DNA from: Luzula sylvatica
Taxonomy: Eukaryota > Streptophyta > Magnoliopsida > Poales > Juncaceae
NCBI GenBank assembly: GCA_946800325.1
Contig: OX326958.1
Coordinates: 60,071,793-60,135,792 of the forward strand
DNA: 64,000 bases
Reading direction: 5' to 3'
Shown: positions 37,693 to 46,900 of the stretch, one piece after another
Layout of the letters: each line of letters begins with the position of its first letter
Numbering within the stretch: the first letter of the stretch is position 1
The notes under the pieces: model-generated
What the model was told of the DNA's origin: nothing
Database searches by the model: none
Seen by the model: only the letters and a program-made list of their open reading frames with translations
Translations under genes and position numbers: made by a program

Positions 37693-38035
37693 TTCCTAAC
37701 CCGAGCCAAATGAAGTGTGATCAACCTTGGTTGTGGTGTGTGTTGTGTCGTATTATATTATGTTATGTTATGTCTAAGTATTGAGTATACATGAGAGTAT
37801 GTGAGAACTTATAAAAACTTTGATGTGTGTCGGTATGATTGAACAATTAGGTCTATTGAGTAATTGTGTTTGACGAATAATTATGGTATTATGTCAGTAA
37901 ACTTGTGCAGTCATTTTATTATCCTATTTTGATTTAGTGTTCATACAATCATCAGTATAAATTCTGTGAAATTTGTGTCAGTCCAGAAGCAAGTGCGTTC
38001 GAACGCATTACTTTTTCCGTTCGGAACGCACACAC
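37693..38035 (+). other. 3' untranslated-like region after second ORF
   Basis: TG-rich and AT-rich DNA (GTGTGTTGTGTCG, TATTATATTATGTTATG) resembling plant polyadenylation upstream elements but with no definite signal. A seventh internal palindrome pair sits near its end: TGCGTTCGAACGCA at 37994-38007 and CGTTCGGAACG at 38018-38028, cores 22 bp apart. The short frame 37966-38169 is not a gene. Confidence 0.5.
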
Positions 38036-38055
38036 AAAAAAAAAAAAAAAAAAAA
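38036..38055 (+). repeat. A20 homopolymer
   Basis: Twenty consecutive A residues directly after the palindrome pair at 37994-38028, preceded by CACACAC. It may be a simple slippage tract or the poly(A) of a captured transcript containing the second ORF. The nearby AT-rich stretch (38056-38160) shows nothing else. Confidence 0.85.
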
Positions 38056-38167
38056 CTGTTATATTTTCTTAAAAATCTGCTAAATTTTGAAAAAAAAAAT
38101 TGTCATCATTCAAAACAAAAGAATTTGATCATATTTACGAGCTCATACATTCATCAATTCATTCTTT

Positions 38168-38247
38168 GAGGGGGAGCTCGCATTTAGGGGGAGCCTTCCG
38201 TTGTTGAAGTCTCCTTGGCCCTTTTGATCTCTTTCAAAATGGGGGAG
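38168..38247 (+). other. Additional PPT-like GGGGGAG tracts
   Basis: GAGGGGGAG at 38168-38176, AGGGGGAG at 38186-38193 and AAAATGGGGGAG at 38236-38247 repeat the core of the real PPT at 38318-38328. Several PPT-like copies ahead of the 3' LTR are a known trait of Sireviruses. Their exact use is not established; they could serve as additional plus-strand primers. Confidence 0.7.
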
Positions 38248-38296
38248 AAACGATCGTACAGAAAGTTCTCAACTAAATGGTGAAACTCTCCAAACC

Positions 38297-38376
38297 GACA
38301 GTGTTTTGAAATTAATCAAAAGGGGGAGTTTGTTGGTTCAAATTTCCTGATAGTTTGATTATTTCAAAACACTGTC
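38297..38376. repeat. Inverted repeat spanning PPT and 3' LTR start
   Basis: The left arm, 38297-38320, runs GACAGTGTTTTG...AATCAAA. The right arm, 38354-38376, runs TTTGATTA...CAAAACACTGTC inside the LTR. The arms are complementary over 23 bases with one unpaired base. The 33-nt loop holds the G run of the PPT, the LTR boundary TGTTGGTT and CAAATTTCCTGATAG. In the 5' LTR the right arm (31688-31710) has no partner, because its neighbour is satellite. Confidence 0.85.
38318..38328 (+). other. Polypurine tract (plus-strand primer)
   Basis: AAAAGGGGGAG ends two bases before the 3' LTR (38331). It is the fourth G5AG tract in the last 165 bp and the only one in the canonical position, so it should be the primer for plus-strand DNA synthesis. 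It lies at the edge of and in the loop of the inverted repeat described at 38297-38376. Confidence 0.92.
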
Positions 38377-39737
38377 ATTACTAATGTATACATCCAGAAA
38401 AGTGCAGGATAACATAGGTACGATACGAAGATGAAGGAGGACTTGTGAAGGAGGACTTCATTGGATTACATCAAGAATCAGGACTTGAAGTCTCAACATA
38501 AACAAGAAAAGAAGAACACAAGGAAGGCCATTGGAATACATCAAGACTCAAGATGTTGAAGCCTTCCGTGAGTGGGATACGCCACAAATAAACCATAGGT
38601 ACAAACCTAGTAGAACTCAAGTAAAATCATGTTCAAAATAACAAAGAGTTCAGTCAAGCAGGAAGTGCGTTCTGAACGAACTCAAAGTCCGTTCAGAACG
38701 GACTTGCTAAAATATCAAAACTTTAAAGCTTGATTAGAACCAAACGTGTCACAGGGATGTGTACGTTCGAACGAACCATCATGTCCGTTCGAACGGATAA
38801 TTAGAATCCGTTCACCCACCTTCTGAGTGCGTTGAACGGACAATCCTTCCTGTGAACGGAAAACGTCACAGGGATGTGTGCGTTCGAACGAACACACATG
38901 TGCGTTCGAACGGACAACCTGGAATCCGTTCACCCACTTTTCAGTGCGTTGAACGGACTCTTGTTCCTGTGAACGCAAAATGCTATGTATAATTGAGTCC
39001 GTTACGAACGGACATTGTACGTTCGAACGGAGCCAAGATGTACTTGCACGTTATTTTGAAACGGCTAGTGCAAACTTCAAGTGCGTTCCGAACGGACTGT
39101 ATGCGTTCGAACGCACTACAAGTTTTCTGAAGGATTTCTATAGAGAGTATAAATAGAATCCTTCATGGGTCTCTCTCTCCCACTTCTTCACTTTCAAACA
39201 TTCAAACCTAAAAAGAGAGAAACCCTAAGCTGTGATTATCTATATCCATTCATAGCTTGAGAAACCTCTTTAGATCGTTGATCTACTTTCGATATTCTCC
39301 ACTAATCGTATCCCACTCACGTGACCGATCACGTTGTAGCTCGATTAGTGAAAAAGTGTAATAGGCTAGTGCAACAAATTGTAAAGAGCCAAAGCTATAG
39401 ATCGATAGAAGCGTGTAACTCGATCTAGGCAAATCCTTGTAATCGAGTTGAGTTGGAATTCAATCGAAAGCCAAAAAGAGGCACAAGGCATTCCCGGAGA
39501 CGTAGGTACTCGCAAATAATTGAGTCGGTCAATTAAGCGAGTAAAGGGTGAGTTAAAGCTACAAAGCAACCACCTACCGAACTTCGTAAACAAACATCTT
39601 GTGTCAAAGTGTTTGTACGGTATCATATTTATGATCTAAATTATTATTTATTCCGCACCGTAAATTAGGTTTAAATCTAAACTAAGTTTAAGTTAGATAG
39701 CCAAATTTACCCCCCTCTAGGTTAGAATTAACCAACA
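38331..39737 (+). repeat. 3' long terminal repeat (1407 bp)
   Basis: Aligns end to end with the 5' LTR at an offset of 6666 bp, with 8 substitutions and no net indel (about 0.57%). It carries the same 117-bp duplication (from about 38749), five palindrome pairs and the TATA box (39148-39155). It should supply the transcript 3' end. Minus-strand frames at 38715-38978 and 39366-39626 are shadows. Confidence 0.96.
39148..39155 (+). promoter_or_regulatory. TATA box of 3' LTR
   Basis: TATAAATA at the position equivalent to 32482-32489. If active it would drive transcription outward into the right satellite block from about 39180. Confidence 0.7.
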
Positions 39738-39742
39738 ACGCT
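39738..39742. repeat. Target site duplication, right copy (ACGCT)
   Basis: Matches 31660-31664 exactly. The satellite continues TTGAGGAGTTCAAATAACG immediately, completing the monomer that was interrupted on the left side. Confidence 0.95.
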
Positions 39743-42700
39743 TTGAGGAGTTCAAATAACGTGTTTTTAGATCATTTGTATCGTATCTTTTAGTACATAA
39801 GTTTTCAACAAATTTCACAAACACTAAGAAAGTTTGTTTTTCGATTCAAAACAAGATTTTAAAGCATATTGAGGAGTTCAAATAACATGCTTTTAGATCA
39901 GGTGTATCGTATCTTTTACTACATAACTTTTCACCAAATTTCACAAACACTAAGAAATTTTGTTTTTCGATTCAAAACAAGATTTTAACGCTTTGAGGAG
40001 TTCAAATAACGTGTTTTTACATCATTTGTATCGTATCTTTTACTACAAAACTTTTCACCAAATTTCAGAAACACTAAGAAAGCTTGTTTTTCGATTCAAA
40101 ACAAGATTTTTAACGCTTTGAGGAGTTCAAATAACGTGTTTTTAGATCATTTGTATCGTATCTTTTACTACATAACTTTTCACCAAATTTCACAAACACT
40201 AAAAAAGTTTGTTTTTCGATTCAAAACAAGATTTTAACGCTTTGAGGTGTTCAAATAACATGTTTTTAGATCATTTGTATCGTATCTTTTAGTACATAAC
40301 TTTTCACCAAATTTCACAAACACTAAGAAATTTTATTTTTCGATTCAAAACAAGATTTTAACGCTTTGAGGAGTTCAAATAACGTGTTTCTAGATCATTT
40401 GTATCGTATCTTTTACTACATAACTTTTCACCAAATTTCGCAAACACTAAGAAAGTTTTTTTTTCGATTCAAAACAAGATTTTAACGCTTTGAGGAGTTC
40501 AAATAACGTGTTTTTAGATCATTTATATCGTATCTTTTACTACACAACTTTTCCCCAAATTTCACAAACACCAAGAAAGTTTGTTTTTCGATTCAAAACA
40601 AGATTTTAACGCTTTGAGGTGTTCAAATAACGTGTTTTTGGATCATTTGTGTCGTATCTTTTAGTACATAACTTTTCACCAAATCTCCCAAACACTAAGA
40701 AAGTTTGTTTTTCAATTCAAAACAAACATTTAACGCTTTGAGGAGTTCAAATAACGTGTTTTTAGATCATTTGTATCGTATCTTTTAGTACATAAGTTTT
40801 CAACAAATTTCACAAACACTAAGAAAGTTTGTTTTTCGATTCAAAACAAGATTTTAAAGCATTGAGGAGTTCAAATAACATGTTTTTAGATCAGGTGTAT
40901 CGTATCTTTTACTACATAACTTTTCACCAAATTTCACAAACACTAAGAAAGTTTGTTTTTCGATTCAAAACAAGATTTTAACGCTTTGAGGAGTTCAAAT
41001 AACGTGTTTTTACATCATTTGTATCGTATCTTTTACTACAAAACTTTTCACCAAATTTCAGAAACACAAAGAAAGCTTGTTTTTCGATTCAAAACAAGAT
41101 TTTTAACGCTTTGAGAAGTTCAAATAACGTGTTTTTAGATCATTTGTATCGTATCTTTTACTACATAACTTTTCACCAAATTTCACAAACACTAAAAAAG
41201 TTTGTTTTTCGATTTCAAAACAAGATTTTAACGCTTTGAGGAGTTCAAGTAACGTGTTTTTAGATCATTTGTATCGTATCTTTTAGTACATAACTTTTCA
41301 CCAAATTTTACAAACACTAAGAAAGTTTGTTTTTCGATTCAAGACAAGATTTTAAATCATTGAGGTGTTCAAATAACATGTTTTTAGATCATTTGTATCG
41401 TATCTTTTAGTACATAACTTTTCACCAAATTACACAAACACTAAGAAAGTTTGTTTTTCGATTCAAAACAAGATTTTAACGCTTTGAGGAGTTCAGATAA
41501 CAAGTTTTTAGATCAGGTGTATCGTATCTTTTACTACATAACTTTTTACCAAATTTCAAAAATGCTAAGAAAGTTTGTTTTTCGATTCAAAACAAGATTT
41601 TAACGCTTTGAGGAGTTCAAATAACATGTTTTTAGATCAGGTGTATCGTATCTTTCACTACATAACTTTTTACCAAATTTCAGAAACACTAAGAAAGTTT
41701 GTTTTTCGATTCAAAACAAGATTTTAACGCTTTGAAGAGTTCAAATAACGTGTTTTTAGATCATTTGTATCGTATCTTTTACTAAATAACTTTTCACAAA
41801 ATTTCACAAACACTAAGAAAGTTTGTTTTTCGATTCAAAACAAGATTTTAACGCTTTGAGGTGTTCAAATAACATGTTTTTAGATAATTTGTATCGTATC
41901 TTTTAGTACATAACTTTTCACCAAATTTCACAACCACTAAGAAATTTTGTTTTTCGATTCAAAACAAGATTTTAACGCTTTGAGGAGTTCAAATAACGTG
42001 TTTCTAGATCATTTGTATCGTATCTTTTACTACATAACGTTTCACCAAATTTCACAAACATTAAGAAAGTTTGTTTTTCGATTCAAAACATGATTTTAAC
42101 GCTTTGAGGAGTTCAAATAACGTGTTTTTAGATCATTTGTGTCGTATCTTTTAGTACATAACTTTTCACCAAATCTCCCAAACACTAAGAAAGTTTGTTT
42201 TTCAATTCAAAACAAACATTTAACGCTTTGAGGAGTTCAAATAACGTGTTTTTAGATCATTTGTATCGTATCTTTTAGTACATAAGTTTTCAACAAATTT
42301 CACAAACACTAAGAAAGTTTGTTTTTCGATTCAAAACAAGATTTTAAAGCATTGAGGAGTTCAAATAACATGTTTTTAGATCAGGTGTATCGTATCTTTT
42401 ACTACATAACTTTTCACCAAATTTCACAAACACTAAGAAAGTTTGTTTTTCGATTCAAAACAAGATTTTAACGCTTTGAGGAGTTCAAATAACGTGTTTT
42501 TACATCATTTGTATCGTATCTTTTACTACAAAACTTTTCACCAAATTTCAGAAACACAAAGAAAGCTTGTTTTTCGATTCAAAACAAGATTTTGAACGCT
42601 TTGAGGAGTTCAAATAACGTGTTTTTAGATCATTTGTATCGTATCTTTTACTACATAACTTTTCACCAAATTTCACAAACACTAAAAAAGTTTGTTTTTC

Positions 42701-43949
42701 GATTTCAAAACAAGATTTTAACGCTTTGAGGAGTTCAAATAACGTGTTTTTAGATCATTTGTATCGTATCTTTTAGTACATAACTTTTCACCAAATTTTA
42801 CAAACACTAAGAAAGTTTGTTTTTCGATTCAAAACAAGATTTTAAATCATTGAGGTGTTCAAATAACATGTTTTTAGATCATTTGTATCGTATCTTTTAG
42901 TACATAACTTTTCACCAAATTACACAAACACTAAGAAAGTTGGTTTTTCGATTCAAAACAAGATTTTAACGCTTTGAGGAGTTCAGATAACAAGTTTTTA
43001 GATCAGGTGTATCGTATCTTTTACTACATAACTTTTTACCAAATTTCAAAAATGCTAAGAAAGTTTGTTTTTCGATTCAAAACAAGATTTTAACGCTTTG
43101 AGGAGTTCAAATAACATGTTTTTAGATCAGGTGTATCGTATCTTTCACTACATAACTTTTTACCAAATTTCAGAAACACTAAGAAAGTTTGTTTTTCGAT
43201 TCAAAACAAGATTTTAACGCTTTGAGGAGTTCAAATAACGTGTTTTTAGATCATTTGTATCGTATCTTTTACTAAATAACTTTTCACAAAATTTCACAAA
43301 CACTAAGAAAGTTTGTTTTTCGATTCAAAACAAGATTTTAACGCTTTGAGGTGTTCAAATAACATGTTTTTAGATCATTTGTATCGTATCTTTTAGTACA
43401 TAACTTTTCACCAAATTTCACAACCACTAAGAAATTTTGTTTTTCGATTCAAAACAAGATTTTAACGTTTTGAGGAGTTCAAATAACGTGTTTCTAGATC
43501 ATTTGTATCGTATCTTTTACTACATAACGTTTCACCAAATTTCACAAACATTAAGAAAGTTTGTTTTTCGATTCAAAACATGATTTTAACGCTTTGAGGA
43601 GTTCAAATAACGTGTTTTTAGATCATTTGTATCGTATCTTTTACTACATAACTTTTCACCAAAATTCACAAACACCAAGAGAGTTTGTTTTTCGATTCAA
43701 AACAAGATTTTAACGCTTTGAGGAGTTCAAATAATGTGTTTTTAGATCATTTGTATCGTATCTTTTAGTACATAACTTTTCACCAAATTACACAAACACT
43801 AAGAAAGTTTGTTTTTCGATTCAAAACAAGATTTTAACGCTTTGAGGAGTTCAGATAACAAGTTTTTAGATCAGGTGTATCGTATCTTTTACTACATAAC
43901 TTTTTACCAAATTTCAGAAACGCTAAGAAAGTTTGTTTTTCGATTCAAA

Positions 43950-46900
43950 ACAAGATTTTAACGCTTTGAGGAGTGCAAATAACATGTTTTTAGATCAGGT
44001 GTATCGTATCTTTTACTACATAACTTTTTACCAAATTTCAGAAACACTAAGAAAGTTTGTTTTTCGATTCAAAACAAAATTTTAACGCTTTGAGGAGTTC
44101 AAATAACGTGTTTTTAGATCATTTGTATCGTATCTTTTACTACATAACTTTTCACCAAATTTCACAAACACTAAGAAAGTTTGTTTTTCGATTCAAAACA
44201 AGATTTTAACGCTTTGAGGAGTTCAAATAACATGTTTTTAGATCATTTGTATCGTATCTTTTACTAAATAACTTTTCACAAAATTTCACAAACACTAAGA
44301 AAGTTTGTTTTTCGATTCAAAACAAGATTTTAACGCTTTGAGGTGTTCAAATAACATGTTTTTAGATCATTTGTATCGTATCTTTTAGTACATAACTTTT
44401 CACCAAATTTCACAACCACTAAGAAATTTTGTTTTTCGATTCAAAACAAGATTTTAACGCTTTGAGGAGTTCAAATAACGTGTTTCTAGATCATTTGTAT
44501 CGTATCTTTTACTACATAACGTTTCACCAAATTTCACAAACATTAAGAAAGTTTGTTTTTCGATTCAAAACATGATTTTAACGCTTTGAGGAGTTCAAAT
44601 AACGTGTTTTTAGATCATTTGTATCGTATCTTTTACTACATAACTTTTCACCAAAATTCACAAACACCAAGAGAGTTTGTTTTTCGATTCAAAACAAGAT
44701 TTTAACGCTTTGAGGTGTTCAAATAACATGTTTTTAGATGAGGTGTATCGTATCTTTTACTACATAACTTTTTACCAAATTTCAGAAACGCTTAGAAAGT
44801 TTGTTTTTCGATTCAAAACAAGATTTTAACGCTTTGAGGAGTTCAAATAACATGTTTTTAGATCATTTGTATCATATCTTTTACTACATAACTTTTCAGC
44901 AAATTTCACAAACACTAAAAAAGTTTGTTTTTCGATTCAAAACAAGATTATAACGCTTTGAGGAGTTCAAATAATGTGTTTTTAGATCATTTGTATCGTA
45001 TCTTTTAGTACATAACTTTTCACCAAATTACACAAACACTAAGAAAGTTTGTTTTTCGATTCAAAACAAGATTTTAACGCTTTGAGGAGTTCAGATAACA
45101 AGTTTTTAGATCAGGTGTATCGTATCTTTTACTACATAACTTTTTACCAATTTTCAGAAACGCTAAGAAAGTTTGTTTTTCGATTCAAAACAAGATTTTA
45201 ACGCTTTGAGGAGTGCAAATAACATGTTTTTAAATCAGGTGTATCGTATCTTTTACTACATAACTTTTTACCAAATTTCAGAAACACTAAGAAAGTTTGT
45301 TTTTCGATTCAAAACAAAATTTTAACGCTTTGAGGAGTTCAAATAACGTGTTTTTAGATCATTTGTATCGTATCTTTTACTACATAACTTTTCACCAAAT
45401 TTCACAAACACTAAGAAAGTTTGTTTTTCGATTCAAAACAAGATTTTAACGCTTTGAGGAGTTCAAATAACATGTTTTTAGATCATTTGTATCGTATCTT
45501 TTAGTACATAACTTTTCACCAAATTTCACAAACACTAAGAAATTTTGTTTTTCGATTCAAATCAAGATTTTAACGCTTTGAGGAGTTCAAATAACGTGTT
45601 TCTAGATCATTTGTATCGTATCTTTTACTACGTAACTTTTCACCAAATTTCACAAACACTAATAAAGTTTTTTTTTCGATTCAAAACAAGATTTTAACGC
45701 TTTGAGGAATTCAAATAACGTGTTTTTAGATCATTTATATCGTATCTTTTACTACATAACTTTTCACCAAATTTCACAAACACCAAGAAAGTTTATTTTT
45801 CGATTCAAAACAAGATTTTAACGCTTTGAGGTGTTCAAATAACGTGTTTTTAGATCATTTGTGTCGTATCTTTTAGTACATAACTTTTCACCAAATCTCC
45901 CAAACACTAAGAAAGTTTGTTTTTCAATTCAAAACAAACATTTAACGCTTTGAGGAGTTCAAATAACGTGTTTTTAGATCATTTGTATCGTATCTTTTAG
46001 TACATAAGTTTTCAACAAATTTCACAAACACTAAAAAAGTTTGTTTTTCGATTCAAAACAAGATTTTAAAGCATTGAGGAGTTCAAATAACATGTTTTTA
46101 GATCAGGTGTATCGTATCTTTTACTACATAACTTTTCACCAAATTTCACAAACACTAAGAAAGTTTTTTTTTTCGATTCAAAACAAGATTTTAACGCTTT
46201 GAGGAGTTCAAATAACGTGTTTTTAGATCATTTATATCGTATCTTTTACTACATAACTTTTCACCAAATTTCACAAACACCAAGAAAGTTTGTTTTTCGA
46301 TTCAAAACAAGATTTTAACGCTTTGAGGTGTTCAAATAACGTGTTTTTAGATCATTTGTGTCGTATCTTTTAGTACATAACTTTTCACAAAATCTCCCAA
46401 ACACTAAGAAAGTTTGTTTTTCAATTCAAAACAAACATTTAACGCTTTGAGGAGTTCAAATAACGTGTTTTTAGATCATTTGTATCGTATCTTTTAGTAC
46501 ATAAGTTTTCAACAAATTTCACGAACACTAAAAAAGTTTGTTTTTCGATTCAAAACAAGATTTTAAAGCATTGAGGAGTTCAAATAACATGTTTTTAGAT
46601 CAGGTGTATCGTATCTTTTACTACATAACTTTTCACCAAATTTCACAAACACTAAGAAAGTTTGTTTTTCGATTCAAAACAAGATTTTAACGCTTTGAGG
46701 AGTTCAAATAACGTGTTTTTACATCATTTGTATCGTATCTTTTACTACAAAACTTTTCACCAAATTTCAGAAACACTAAGAAAGCTTGTTTTTCGATTCA
46801 AAACAAGATTTTTAACGCTTTGAGGAGTTCAAATAACGTGTTTTTAGATCATTTGTATCGTATCTTTTACTACATAACTTTTCACCAAATTTCACAAACA

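Larger units (their letters stand above)
31665..39737 (+). mobile_element. Complete non-autonomous LTR retrotransposon, Copia/Sirevirus-like, 8073 bp
   Basis: The element has two 1407-bp LTRs (31665-33071 and 38331-39737) starting TGTTGGTT and ending AACCAACA. It also has a PBS for initiator tRNA-Met, a PPT directly before the 3' LTR, and a 5-bp target duplication. The internal region is 5259 bp and encodes a long Gag and a second plant-transposon-like ORF. No aspartic protease, integrase, reverse transcriptase or RNase H reading frame is present, and only 930 bp separate Gag from the second ORF, so pol is absent rather than hidden. The Gag type, several GGGGGAG tracts near the 3' end and abundant palindromes in the LTR fit the Sirevirus lineage of Copia elements. 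Elements with only gag are known in plants as TR-GAG; this one adds a second ORF. Mobilisation must rely on enzymes from an autonomous relative (inference). Confidence 0.93.

Noticed and set aside
38036..38055. A20 tract as proof of a retroposed LINE/SINE tail
   Set aside because: There is no target duplication around it and no LINE or SINE body before it. Simple slippage explains it as well.
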